DNA of 64,000 bases from Scatomorpha sp040765295. Its GTDB lineage: Bacteria; Bacillota; Clostridia; Oscillospirales; Oscillospiraceae. Where the stretch lies: the NCBI GenBank assembly GCA_040765295.1, contig JAXGSB010000001.1, positions 248,001 to 312,000 on the forward strand, read 5' to 3'. The translations under genes were made by a program, and so were the position numbers. Shown here piece after piece: positions 42,684 through 50,520 of this stretch (position 1 is the first letter of the stretch; each line of letters begins with the position of its first letter). Below the pieces are notes generated by a model, which worked only from the letters and a program-made list of their open reading frames with translations, ran no database searches and was not told the DNA's origin.

Positions 42684-43826
42684 TCAAGCCGACAGTTTGA
42701 GGGCTGTGTATTTTGTGGTAGCAAGGCGATAATGCTCAAGCAGTTCACTGAATATCGAGTCCCAAGTTCTGGTCAAGGCATAGTTTCGCCCGCCTGCGGC
42801 CAAAGCATCTCTCATTTCCCTGTCTTCTAGGAGCGTGAGCATGGCCGAATAGAGCTTCTCCGAATTGCCGCTTTCAAATGTGAGGCCGGTTTCGCCGTAT
42901 CGTATATTCTCTCCCACGCCGCCGGCATCCGCTCCCAAGACCGCAAGGCCCGAGGCCATCGCCTCCAAAACGACGTTGCCGAAAGTCTCAGTGGAAGAAG
43001 GGCATACAAAGATATCGGATGATGCGTAAGAAGCGGCCAAGTCTTCTCCTTTCAGAAAACCCGTATAGACGGTATCCTGCGGAAGTCTTTTTTTACACTC
43101 CTCAAGGTATGGGCCGTCGCCCGTCATCACCAAGGCAGCTTTTTCACCGTGCCGCTCATAGAGCTTTGAGTAGGCGTCTATTAAAAGATCCAAGCCTTTT
43201 TCGGCGGAAATTCTTCCCACATAGGAAAATACGATTTTGCCATCCAAGCCGTGAGCCCTCCGAAAGTCATCGCTCCTCTTTGCGGGGCTAAAGAGCTTCG
43301 TATCTATCCCGCGGGAAAACCTGGCGGTCTGAGGAACACCCATGGCGTTGACCTGTTTTTCCGTGCCGGCTGTGGCGCAGAAGGTCATCATATTCTGATT
43401 GTGAAACCAGGCCAGATAGTCTTCCGCAAGGCTTTCCAAGGGCTCTAAGTTATAATATTTCAAATAAGTTGCGAAATTTGTGGTATATGTCGAAACGGAC
43501 GGAATAGAGAATTTTTGCGCATGGTGCAAACCCGCCAGGCCCATACTGAATTCGGTCATGTTGTGGACGAGGTCCGGCTTGAAGTCTTCAAAGGTCTTGT
43601 TAATTCTGAAAAAATTGGGAAAGGTGAAGCGGCAATCTGGGTAAAGAAAAAACTTCATGCTGTAGTACTGCTCAACAGTCTCCGGAGCAGCCTCGTCATC
43701 GTATTTGGGCGTAAAAATCCTGTATTCTATATTCTCTTTTCTAAAATATTCCATCATTCTTTGGATGGTATTGCTGACCCCGTTCACTTGGGGAAAAAAT
43801 GTGTCGGTAAACAAGGCTATTTTCAT
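42684..43826 (-). CDS. GT4 family glycosyltransferase (MgtA/PimB-like)
   Basis: 380 residues, GT-B fold. N-terminal ALFTDTFFPQVNGVSNT is typical of glycolipid mannosyl-/glucosyltransferases such as MgtA. The donor-binding C-terminal part shows FSYVGRISAEKGLDLLIDA and SSTETFGNVVLEAMASGLAV with the E-x7-E motif. It transfers a sugar to a lipid or growing glycan on the cytoplasmic face. Start ATG 43826 with GGGAG; one base separates it from the upstream phospholipase-like gene. Uronate or glucose from Ugd may be its donor. Confidence 0.88.
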   Translation of the reverse strand: MKIALFTDTFFPQVNGVSNTIQRMMEYFRKENIEYRIFTPKYDDEAAPETVEQYYSMKFFLYPDCRFTFPNFFRINKTFEDFKPDLVHNMTEFSMGLAGLHHAQKFSIPSVSTYTTNFATYLKYYNLEPLESLAEDYLAWFHNQNMMTFCATAGTEKQVNAMGVPQTARFSRGIDTKLFSPAKRSDDFRRAHGLDGKIVFSYVGRISAEKGLDLLIDAYSKLYERHGEKAALVMTGDGPYLEECKKRLPQDTVYTGFLKGEDLAASYASSDIFVCPSSTETFGNVVLEAMASGLAVLGADAGGVGENIRYGETGLTFESGNSEKLYSAMLTLLEDREMRDALAAGGRNYALTRTWDSIFSELLEHYRLATTKYTALKLSA

Positions 43827-43827
43827 T

Positions 43828-44424
43828 TTAAAATGCTCCCTTTACATAGGCCGGCTGTTTGCGGTAAAGTTCCTCGTCGCAAACGAAGCTGCCGGAACGG
43901 TAGTAGGCTACGGATTTACACGCCAGCTTGCAGAGCCTGTAAGCATAGAACAAATCCAATCCCAAGTGATGCTCATGTGAAAAATACTCTCCGCGGAAAT
44001 CTTTTATTGTTTGCCTCAAGTCACGGGTCGGATTGTCTTTAAAAGAAAAAGCGTTTTTCAAAAGCGCAGGCTCATTTTTTTTGTGGTAGTTGCAGAGCCT
44101 AATCTCATAGATTCCATGTGCCAAATGGCGGTTGAATTTTTCTTCCTTGGCGTGATAAAGGCAGAAAAAGTCCGAAAGGAAATGACACAAGATGCCTAAA
44201 TCCAAAGAAAAGGCATCCCTGCTGAAATCTTCTTCAATCAGCTGCTCGGAAAGAGCTAGGACACCTTCGGAATGAATGCTTAGAATATGGGGTTTAAAGA
44301 GGACTATCGGTGTGCAGTCCGGCTTAACATTTCCATAAATAAAGGACTCTCGATCCAAGTCAATTACCTCGGAAAGCTCTCCGTAGAGCGCATCTGCCAT
44401 CATTAAATGCGTTACAAAATTCAA
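43828..44424 (-). CDS. Zinc-dependent phospholipase C-like protein
   Basis: 198 residues from a TTG at 44424 (MNFVTHLMMADALYGEL), chosen because AAAGGAG is exactly 7 nt upstream; the frame continues 52 codons further without an RBS. Conserved histidines and aspartates: VTHLMMAD, YGNVKPDCTP, ILCHFLSDFFCLYHA and SHEHHLGLD, matching the zinc-ligand pattern of the bacterial phospholipase C/S1-P1 nuclease-like family. No signal peptide, so it is probably cytoplasmic. It may hydrolyse a phospholipid or phosphodiester. First gene of the operon with GT4 and ugd. Confidence 0.75.
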   Translation of the reverse strand: MNFVTHLMMADALYGELSEVIDLDRESFIYGNVKPDCTPIVLFKPHILSIHSEGVLALSEQLIEEDFSRDAFSLDLGILCHFLSDFFCLYHAKEEKFNRHLAHGIYEIRLCNYHKKNEPALLKNAFSFKDNPTRDLRQTIKDFRGEYFSHEHHLGLDLFYAYRLCKLACKSVAYYRSGSFVCDEELYRKQPAYVKGAF

Positions 44425-44606
44425 GGTGAAACTCCTTTCCGAAAAAACCTTCGCACATTTCTTTGTCGATAAGTTTAGTTTCCTCCAAAAATATATTAAC
44501 AAACGGATGTAATTTACAAAGCTTCTTGATGTAAAAAATAGGAAATATTTCAATGCATAAAATAAACAAGAGCGTTGCAAATTATTTCATTTTGCAACAT
44601 TCCCTT

Positions 44607-44670
44607 AAGAAAGAGACAGGAAACTTTCCTGTCTCTTCGAATCCAAATGTGTGCTCAAAATCAGCGATGT
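44607..44670 (-). pseudogene. Duplicated 3' end of ruvX with terminator
   Basis: Read on the minus strand, it encodes TSLILSTHLDSKR, matching the RuvX C-terminus ASLILSTYLDSKR encoded at 46046-46084. The match extends past the stop (here TAG has become CAG) into the terminator hairpin AAGAGACAGGAAA / TTTCCTGTCTCTT. Roughly 80% identity over 63 bp with 46023-46086. No upstream part of ruvX is present, so this is a fragment. Confidence 0.78.
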
Positions 44671-44706
44671 CCCTAGATGACCTTCATTATAATCTCTCGC
44701 AAGTGA

Positions 44707-44739
44707 AGCGGAGCTGTCTCGGGAAGAGACAGCTCCGCT
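44707..44739 (-). terminator. Long hairpin after the Ldh_2 gene
   Basis: Perfect 14-bp stem AGCGGAGCTGTCTC / GAGACAGCTCCGCT with a 5-nt loop, 46 nt downstream of the stop. No T-run on the minus strand, so it is likely a partial terminator or mRNA end protector. Confidence 0.6.
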
Positions 44740-44784
44740 GGCGATTGTGTAATTTTTATGTCTGCTCGGGCTTGAGCAGTTCGA

Positions 44785-45843
44785 TTACTCGTACAGGTCT
44801 GCGAGCTTGCCGTCTGCGCCGATGGCGCCGACCTCACGCGCAAGTTCTTCCAGCTCGGCCTGCAGCGCATCGGAAAAATCAAGGCCGGTGACTCTGGCTT
44901 CTTCCATCTTACGAGCCTCAATCTCGCCGGGCATGAAAATCTCCTCCACGCCGGTGGCTGTTCGGCTGTTTTTGATTATGCTGGCAAAAAGCGAAGCATG
45001 CTCCTTGAAGCGGTCAACATCTATGAAGTGCGCAATATCCAGCAGTATAACAGCGAAACCGGTCTTCTCAGGCTCCCAATTTTCCACGAACGGAATCTCG
45101 GGGCTGGTGAGCGCATCGGCCAGGACGCCGCCGAACATATCGACAAACACGGCGAGACCATAGCCTTTGTGGTCGCCCATAGGACGGACACAGTATGCAT
45201 CATGCGGATTGGTGGTTGGGTTGCCATCATAGTCGTTGGCCCAGCCTTCGGGCATCTCCCTATTCTCGCGGCGATAGGCCTGTACCTTACCTATGGCGAC
45301 ACCACTGGTGGAAATATCGATAATGATCGGACGATCCGGATTCGTCGTGGGGCAGCCGAGGATAATGGGGTTTGTGCCGATGAGACGGTCTGCACCGCCG
45401 TACGGAGACTGGCAGGGATAGGTGTTGCTCACAACAATACCAATCACATTGTCATCTGCCATGCGGCGGCCGTAGTAGGCTCCGAAGCCGATGTTCGCGC
45501 TGTTGCGAGCCACACCTGCGGCAACGCCATACTTGCGGGCGCGTTCGAGGACCGCATCATATACTCGGTTCACTGCCACAATGCCTGAGCCGTCGTCACA
45601 TTCGAAGACGAGGGCAGCGTCCTTATCCTTAACCAGGCGGAAGTCAGGCTGCGGATTCAGGGCGCCTTTCATATACTGCCGCAGGTAGATGCAGAGACGG
45701 GACAGTCCGTGAGAATAGGTGCCGGTGAAATCAGAGTGGGTGACAACGGTGGCCAGCGACTCGGCGTCGCTCTCGGAAACGTTAACTGCCATGAGCAGGC
45801 GCTTGATTAGGGTAATTTCCTGCTCATAAGAAAGATGCATCAT
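44785..45843 (-). CDS. Ldh_2 family (malate/L-lactate/ureidoglycolate) dehydrogenase
   Basis: 352 residues. VVTHSDFTGTYSHGLSRLCIYL (the conserved D-x-x-G-x-x-S-H-G-x-x-R motif), RNSANIGFGAYYGRRM, GTNPIILGCPT and IDISTSGVAIGK are signatures of the NAD(P)-dependent Ldh_2 fold, unrelated to classical LDH. It interconverts a 2-hydroxyacid and 2-oxoacid; malate, lactate, ureidoglycolate and others are options. Start ATG 45843 after AGGAGGT. It has its own promoter and sits between two copies of the ruvX 3' end, and its codon choice (more CTG, ACC, GCG) seems to differ from neighbours, suggesting later insertion. Confidence 0.88.
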   Translation of the reverse strand: MMHLSYEQEITLIKRLLMAVNVSESDAESLATVVTHSDFTGTYSHGLSRLCIYLRQYMKGALNPQPDFRLVKDKDAALVFECDDGSGIVAVNRVYDAVLERARKYGVAAGVARNSANIGFGAYYGRRMADDNVIGIVVSNTYPCQSPYGGADRLIGTNPIILGCPTTNPDRPIIIDISTSGVAIGKVQAYRRENREMPEGWANDYDGNPTTNPHDAYCVRPMGDHKGYGLAVFVDMFGGVLADALTSPEIPFVENWEPEKTGFAVILLDIAHFIDVDRFKEHASLFASIIKNSRTATGVEEIFMPGEIEARKMEEARVTGLDFSDALQAELEELAREVGAIGADGKLADLYE

Positions 45844-45876
45844 AGTGAATACCTCCTGTTTTGTTAATTCATTGAC

Positions 45877-45905
45877 AGCATACCATAGGATTTGTTTATT
45901 ATCAA
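45877..45905 (-). promoter_or_regulatory. Promoter of the Ldh_2 gene
   Basis: Minus strand TTGATA, 17-nt spacer, TATGCT, leader about 27 nt. Confidence 0.6.
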
Positions 45906-46022
45906 TGAAAAAGCGCAATTTTTAAGAAAAAAATATGTGCAGCCTGCGAGAGGAAAAGCAAACGCGCTCGGAAAACGCCAATAGACAAGCGCCCGCCCTT
46001 GAGCTGAGAGGCTGTGAAAAAT

Positions 46023-46053
46023 AAGAAAGAGACAGAAAAAACTTCCTATCTCT
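46023..46053 (-). terminator. Terminator at the ruvX stop codon
   Basis: Imperfect stem of AGATAGGAA with TTCTGTCT, which includes the last ruvX codons and stop; T-rich loop and tail. The homologous hairpin at 44611-44637 is perfect. Confidence 0.6.
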
Positions 46054-46456
46054 TCGAATCCAAGTACGTACTCAATATCAATGATGCCGCAACGGCGTCA
46101 ACCTTGTCTTTGTGCGTTTTTTCTCTTTTGCCGCAGCTTTGAAGAATTGAATGAGCTTCCACGCTTGTGAGTCTCTCATCGATAAAAAGCACCTCAAGAT
46201 CGCAGGCTGCTTTCAAAGCCTCGCCCAGAGCTCGGCTCTTCTCGGCGCGCTCCCCCTCGCTTCCGTCCATGTTGCGGGGGAGCCCCAGCAAAATTTTTCC
46301 GACCTCGTTCTCCTCTATCTCCTTTAAAAGCTTGTCGAGAAGCTCTCCGTCAGAGTAGTGCTTTATTGTGTATGCCTTGGCGCAGAGCAGCTCGCTCACG
46401 TCCGAAAAAGCAAGGCCGCTGCGCCGCTCGCCATAGTCAATTGCCAGAATCCGCAT
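46046..46456 (-). CDS. ruvX: RuvX/YqgF family pre-16S rRNA nuclease / putative Holliday junction resolvase
   Basis: 136 residues, the normal family length. RNase H-like fold: AIDYGERRSG with catalytic D7, LLGLPRNMDGSEGERA, then FIDERLTSVEA and a final DAVAASLIL with the last acidic residue. It processes 16S rRNA 5' ends or resolves junctions. ATG 46456 with GAGGAG 7 nt upstream; it overlaps folC by 20 nt. Its last 13 codons and terminator have a diverged second copy at 44607-44670. Confidence 0.92.
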   Translation of the reverse strand: MRILAIDYGERRSGLAFSDVSELLCAKAYTIKHYSDGELLDKLLKEIEENEVGKILLGLPRNMDGSEGERAEKSRALGEALKAACDLEVLFIDERLTSVEAHSILQSCGKREKTHKDKVDAVAASLILSTYLDSKR

Positions 46457-47726
46457 TCTTTTTCTCCTCAAAATAGTCTAAAACAGGGCCGGCTAAATAC
46501 AAAGAGCCAAGACATAAAACCAAAGCGTTCCGCCCCTCGGCAAGCTGCAGCGCCTTCTCTACGGCCCCGGGCACCTCCGGCTCGGATGAGCCCGGAATGC
46601 CTGTCTCCGCCGCCATTTCATAAAGTCCGGCGGCATCTTTGGCCCTCTCGCCGCCGACGCTCGTGCAGACTATCTCACTGCAAAAGCCTTTCAAAAGCTT
46701 CAGGCTCTCTGAGATATCCTTGTCTTTCATGGTGCCGAAGATAACAATTTTCTCTCTCTCTGGGAAAATGGCCTCGAGCGCCGCTTTTGCCGACTCAATT
46801 CCCATGGGGTTGTGTCCGCCGTCTAATATAAACAGGGGTTTATCGCTCAAAATACTCAGCCGCGATGAAAGTCTCGCCTTCTCAAGTCCGCGCCCCAGCG
46901 CCTCGTCGGGAATTTTAATGCCGCCTTCCCGCAGAACTTCCACAGTTCTTATGGCGAGAGCGGCGTTTATAAGCTGGTGGGCGCCGAGCATGGAAATCTT
47001 GAAAGTTTTGCCCTCAAAGCTGAAAAGCTGTCCGCCGATATCCGCCGATATAAGGCTGAGCTTGCTCTCGTCCGCCGTATAGAGCTTAGAGCCGCGCCTT
47101 CCGGCCTCGCTTTCAAAAACCTCGAGTACGCTCTCGTCGCCCTTAAGGCAGAGCGCAGGACAGCCGGATTTGAAAATCCCGGCCTTCTCGAAGGCGATTT
47201 TTTCCTTTGTATCGCCCAGCACTTCCGTGTGGTCGAGACCGATGCTGCTAACTATCGAAAGAAGGGGCTTTTCGATGATGTTAGTGGCGTCGAAGCGGCC
47301 GCCCAGGCCCGTCTCCAGAATTACAATCCCGGCACCCAGCTTCTTATAATAAAAGAAGGCGGCGGCGGTGAGAAGCTCAAATTCCGTGCACTGTCTGCCG
47401 AGACTGTCGTTAACAGGGGCGAGATCATCAATAAGCTCAGCCAAATCTTCGTCCGAGATTTCGCTGCCGCAGAATCTGAAGCGCTCGTTCACCCGCCTCA
47501 GGTGCGGCGAGGTATAGAGCCCCGTTTTTATTCCGCTCTCCTGCAAAACAGACTCCAAATAGCAGCATACCGAGCCCTTGCCGTTGGTTCCCGCAACGTG
47601 TATAAAGCTTAAGTCTTTCTGCGGGTTCGAAAGGGCCTCCAAAAGCGCGCCTATCCTCTTAAGTCCCGGTTTTGAGCCGGGAGCGGAGGCGCTTTCTATA
47701 TAATTTAAACTCTCTGCATAGTTCAT
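46437..47726 (-). CDS. folC: Folylpolyglutamate synthase / dihydrofolate synthase
   Basis: 429 residues. ATP-binding HVAGTNGKGSVCCYLES (P-loop of the Mur/FolC ligases), GLYTSPHLRRVNERF, LETGLGGRFDATN, SIGLDHTEVLG and DGGHNPMG are all FolC motifs. It adds glutamate to folates and probably to dihydropteroate. Start ATG 47726 (MNYAESLNYI); the frame extends upstream to 47786 without an RBS, and the chosen RBS GGGAG is 11 nt away. Downstream ruvX overlaps it, so the two are translationally coupled. Confidence 0.92.
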   Translation of the reverse strand: MNYAESLNYIESASAPGSKPGLKRIGALLEALSNPQKDLSFIHVAGTNGKGSVCCYLESVLQESGIKTGLYTSPHLRRVNERFRFCGSEISDEDLAELIDDLAPVNDSLGRQCTEFELLTAAAFFYYKKLGAGIVILETGLGGRFDATNIIEKPLLSIVSSIGLDHTEVLGDTKEKIAFEKAGIFKSGCPALCLKGDESVLEVFESEAGRRGSKLYTADESKLSLISADIGGQLFSFEGKTFKISMLGAHQLINAALAIRTVEVLREGGIKIPDEALGRGLEKARLSSRLSILSDKPLFILDGGHNPMGIESAKAALEAIFPEREKIVIFGTMKDKDISESLKLLKGFCSEIVCTSVGGERAKDAAGLYEMAAETGIPGSSEPEVPGAVEKALQLAEGRNALVLCLGSLYLAGPVLDYFEEKKNADSGN

Positions 47727-47835
47727 TAGCCTAAAGCTCCCGTAAATTTCTAAAAAGAATATATGCTCATAAGCCGAAATAGTCAACTTTATTGCCGAAA
47801 ACAGCGATTTTTACAGCTTTTTATGACGAAAAATC

Positions 47836-47864
47836 TTGACCTTGCGTCCTGCCTGTGCTAAAAT
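47836..47864 (+). promoter_or_regulatory. Promoter of the rpmG-secE-nusG-rplKA operon
   Basis: TTGACC, 17-nt spacer, TAAAAT; predicted leader of about 100 nt, which is GC-richer than the spacer upstream. Confidence 0.7.
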
Positions 47865-47972
47865 CTGCTTACCTGTCAGGCGACGGGCGTTTTTTTGCTG
47901 CGCCCAAATTCCTGAAAGGGAGGCATTCTGCCGCAGCTTATGGCGGCAAATTCAATAAGGAGGTGCCGAATT

Positions 47973-48137
47973 ATGGCAAAACCCGGAGCACGAGTAAAAC
48001 TTACGCTCAGGTGCAACGAGTGCAAGGAGCGCAACTACTTCACGTTCAAGAACAAGAAGAACACAACGGAAAAACTTGAACTTTCGAAGTACTGCCCGCG
48101 CTGCAGAAAGCACACCAAGCACAGCGAGACGAAGTAG
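47973..48137 (+). CDS. rpmG: 50S ribosomal protein L33
   Basis: 54 residues. KLTLRCNECKERNYFTFKNK with C-x-x-C and KYCPRCRKHT with a second C-x-x-C: the zinc-binding form of L33. AAGGAGGTG is 7 nt upstream of the ATG at 47973. It is the first gene of the secE-nusG-L11-L1 operon, the common Firmicutes order. Confidence 0.95.
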   Translation: MAKPGARVKLTLRCNECKERNYFTFKNKKNTTEKLELSKYCPRCRKHTKHSETK

Positions 48138-48156
48138 CGGAACGAAAGGAAGAGAA

Positions 48157-48423
48157 ATGGCAAAAAAATCCAATGCCCCTTTAAAAACCACCACCGCTGC
48201 CGTCAAGAAGACAGACCATAAGCTCTCGTTCGGAAAGAGGGTCGCGCATTGGTTCCGCGATATGAGAGCAGAGCTCAAAAAGGTTATATGGCCGTCTAAA
48301 AAAGAGATTGTCGATAACACGAGTATTTCCTTGGCTGTCATGGTAGCCAGCGCTGTGGTTGTTTGGGGATTCGACAAAATAGCCGCTCTCGGAATCTCAA
48401 CCCTTATCAGGTTGGTAGGATAA
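48157..48423 (+). CDS. secE: Preprotein translocase subunit SecE
   Basis: 88 residues. RAELKKVIWPSKKEIVDNTSISLAVMV is the conserved amphipathic helix (W-P-S/T) plus the single membrane segment. Component of the SecYEG channel. ATG at 48157 with AAAGGAAGAG; the longer frame to 48076 runs through rpmG. One base separates it from nusG. Confidence 0.95.
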   Translation: MAKKSNAPLKTTTAAVKKTDHKLSFGKRVAHWFRDMRAELKKVIWPSKKEIVDNTSISLAVMVASAVVVWGFDKIAALGISTLIRLVG

Positions 48424-48424
48424 A

Positions 48425-48952
48425 ATGAGCGATGAATTAAAGTGGTATGTGGTGCACACATACTCGGGATACGAAAATTCCGTAGCCTCCTCTGTTCTGA
48501 CAGCAGCGGAGAGGCGGAAAATGCAGGACCTCATCACCGAGACACAGGTCCCGATGGAAACGGTTACCGAGCGCACGGATAAGGGCGAAAAGACCTATGA
48601 GCGCAAGATAATGCCCGGCTATGTTTTGATAAAGATGCAGCTCACCGACGAGAGCTGGCACCTTGTTAGAAATGTCCGCGGAGTTACCGGTTTTGTCGGG
48701 GCGGCGGGGAAGGCTATTCCCCTCACCGATGAAGAGAGTCTGGCAATGGGAGTCGAAAGACACGAGGTCCTTCTGGGCTTCGGCATCGGCGACACCGTAA
48801 GGGTTATGGACGGCCCGCTTGAGGGATTTTCCGGCATAGTCGAGGAAATGGATCCCGACAAGGATTTGGTAAGAGTGAGAGTATCCATGTTCGGCAGAGA
48901 GACGCCGGTGGATTTAAGTCTCAACCAAATCGAAAAATCTAAACAAGACTAA
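48425..48952 (+). CDS. nusG: Transcription termination/antitermination factor NusG
   Basis: 175 residues. NGN domain with WYVVHTYSGYEN, then MPGYVLIKM and VRGVTGFVG; C-terminal KOW domain with GDTVRVMDGPLEGFSGIVEEMDPD. It binds RNA polymerase and couples with Rho or S10. It follows secE with 1 nt between. Start ATG 48425. Confidence 0.96.
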   Translation: MSDELKWYVVHTYSGYENSVASSVLTAAERRKMQDLITETQVPMETVTERTDKGEKTYERKIMPGYVLIKMQLTDESWHLVRNVRGVTGFVGAAGKAIPLTDEESLAMGVERHEVLLGFGIGDTVRVMDGPLEGFSGIVEEMDPDKDLVRVRVSMFGRETPVDLSLNQIEKSKQD

Positions 48953-48979
48953 AATTTTTGACTGAAAGAGGTGCTTATT

Positions 48980-49405
48980 TTGGCACAGAAAATATTGGGA
49001 TATGCAAAATTCCAAGTACCTGCGGGAAAGGCCACGCCGGCTCCCCCGGTTGGCCCCGCGCTTGGACAGTACGGAATTAACATCGGCGCGTTCACAAAGG
49101 AATTCAACGAGCGCACCAAGAACGAGATGGGCATGATGATACCCGTCATCGTCACCGTTTACGGCGACCGCACCTTCTCGTTCATAACAAAAACCCCGCC
49201 CGCCTCTCTCCTTATAAAGAAGGCGTGCAACATAGAAAAGGCCTCCGGTGTTCCTCATAAGGAAAAGGTTGCAACAATCAGCCGCGAGGATATCCGCGCC
49301 ATTGCAGAGAAGAAGATGGTGGACCTAAACTGCGCCAGCATCGAGTCTGCGATGTCCATGGTAGAGGGCACCTGCCGCTCCATGGGAGTGCTCATAGGCG
49401 ACTGA
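48980..49405 (+). CDS. rplK: 50S ribosomal protein L11
   Basis: 141 residues, the standard length, from a TTG at 48980 (MAQKILGYAKFQVPAGKATPAPPVGPALGQ in two parts: KFQVPAGKA and PPVGPALGQYGINI). AGAGGTG lies 7 nt upstream; a GTG at 48971 would overlap that RBS and add three residues. Binds 23S rRNA at the GTPase-associated centre. Confidence 0.95.
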   Translation: MAQKILGYAKFQVPAGKATPAPPVGPALGQYGINIGAFTKEFNERTKNEMGMMIPVIVTVYGDRTFSFITKTPPASLLIKKACNIEKASGVPHKEKVATISREDIRAIAEKKMVDLNCASIESAMSMVEGTCRSMGVLIGD

Positions 49406-49465
49406 GCGAGCCTTAAACGTGGGAGGATAAACTCCGACGAACCACATTTTTAGGAGGAAGTAATT

Positions 49466-50155
49466 TTGAAAAGAGGTAAAACTTATTTAGAGAGCGAAAA
49501 GCTTATCGACAGACAGCAGCTCTATAGCCCTGCGGAAGCGTTCGAGCTTGTCTGCAAGACAGCCAGGGCAAAATTCGACGAAACCGTTGAGCTCCACGTC
49601 CGTCTCGGCGTCGACTCCAGACACGCCGACCAGCAGGTCAGAGGCGCCATCGTGCTCCCCAACGGCACCGGCAAGGAACTCAGGGTTTTGGTTATTTGCA
49701 AACCCGAGCGCGAGGAAGAGGCCAGAAACGCCGGCGCGGATTATGTGGGCGGACAGGAAATCATCGAAAAAATCCAGAAAGAAAACTGGTTCGAGTTCGA
49801 CACGGTCATTGCCACCCCCGATATGATGGGAATGGTCGGAAGATTGGGCAAACTTCTGGGCCCCAAGGGACTTATGCCCTCTCCCAAGGCCGGCACCGTC
49901 ACACCCAACATCGAGCAGGCCGTGCAGGAATCCAAGGCCGGCAAGATTGAGTATCGTCTCGACAAGACAAACATCATCCACTGCCCCATAGGCAAGGTCA
50001 GCTTCGGAGCCGAGAAGCTCGAGGAAAACTTTGATGCCCTCATCGGCGCCATCATCAAGGCCAAGCCCGCCGCTGCCAAGGGTCAGTATATAAGAAGCTG
50101 TGTCACGGCCTCCACCATGGGCCCCGGAATAAAGATAAACACGGCGAGAAACTGA
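49466..50155 (+). CDS. rplA: 50S ribosomal protein L1
   Basis: 229 residues. Contains FDETVELHVRLGVD, GTGKELRVLV and the signature around DMMGMVGRLGKLLGPKGLMPSPKAGT. TTG start preceded by TAGGAGGAAG. L1 normally represses its own operon by binding mRNA; a binding hairpin was not resolved here. A strong terminator follows directly, so rplJ, rplL and rpoBC are not co-transcribed and are not found downstream in the window. Confidence 0.95.
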   Translation: MKRGKTYLESEKLIDRQQLYSPAEAFELVCKTARAKFDETVELHVRLGVDSRHADQQVRGAIVLPNGTGKELRVLVICKPEREEEARNAGADYVGGQEIIEKIQKENWFEFDTVIATPDMMGMVGRLGKLLGPKGLMPSPKAGTVTPNIEQAVQESKAGKIEYRLDKTNIIHCPIGKVSFGAEKLEENFDALIGAIIKAKPAAAKGQYIRSCVTASTMGPGIKINTARN

Positions 50156-50170
50156 ATAAATGGACTTATA

Positions 50171-50209
50171 AAAGACCGTCGAAAATCTTCGTCGGTCTTT
50201 ATTTTTTTC
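50171..50209 (+). terminator. Terminator of the ribosomal protein operon
   Basis: AAAGACCG ... CGGTCTTT outer stem with CGAA/TTCG inner stem, then ATTTTTTT. Confidence 0.9.
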
Positions 50210-50232
50210 GACACGGATAGGGGGTTTTGCAC

Positions 50233-50297
50233 ATGCTTTCCTTCCTTCTTTTTAAAAGGATAAGCTGCCGCAGACAGCGGACGGGGATTGTTTAAGC
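50233..50297. repeat. Intergenic double-hairpin repeat, copy D (diverged)
   Basis: TCCTTCTTTTTAAAAGGA hairpin, then CCGC-AGACA-GCGG hairpin, then ACGGGGATTG. Same order and spacing as copies A and B, with the tail GGGGATTG identical to copy B. Confidence 0.6.
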
Positions 50298-50386
50298 GAA
50301 TTGGGATTTCTGCTTCACATCTGCCGCCCTTACATAATGCATAAATGGCAATAAAATAAGAAAAATCCTCAAAAAAATATAAAAAA

Positions 50387-50430
50387 GTGACATATTATCA
50401 CATTACAAAAAAGCCTATCGGTGCTATAAT
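50387..50430 (+). promoter_or_regulatory. Promoter and possible operator of the LRR surface protein gene
   Basis: TTACAA (50403-50408), 16-nt spacer, TATAAT (50425-50430). Just upstream, GTGACA-TAT-TATCAC (50387-50401) is a near-perfect dyad suited to a CRP/FNR-type activator position, though it is not a consensus site. Confidence 0.5.
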
Positions 50431-50520
50431 AATTCTAGAGAGCGAAGTTTCCTTTTCACACAGAGAAAAATTAAAAAAGAGTACTCGAAAAAGCCTATGA
50501 AGCGCTGCGAGGAGGAAAAA

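Larger units (their letters stand above)
44425..44784. other. Intergenic region with ruvX remnant
   Basis: Holds the 5' untranslated region of the phospholipase-like gene (AT-rich), a duplicated ruvX 3' end with its terminator hairpin (44607-44670), and a long hairpin after the Ldh_2 gene. No intact gene. Confidence 0.65.
50156..50520. other. Intergenic region between rplA and the LRR surface protein gene
   Basis: No gene. It holds the rplA terminator, repeat copy D (50233-50297), a GTGACA/TATCAC dyad and a promoter, then a leader of about 85 nt. Confidence 0.65.

Noticed and set aside
44632..44650. TTCGAATCC, resembling a tRNA T-arm, also at 46053
   Set aside because: No acceptor stem or anticodon arm can be folded around it. 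It is the LDSK codon stretch of ruvX read on the other strand.
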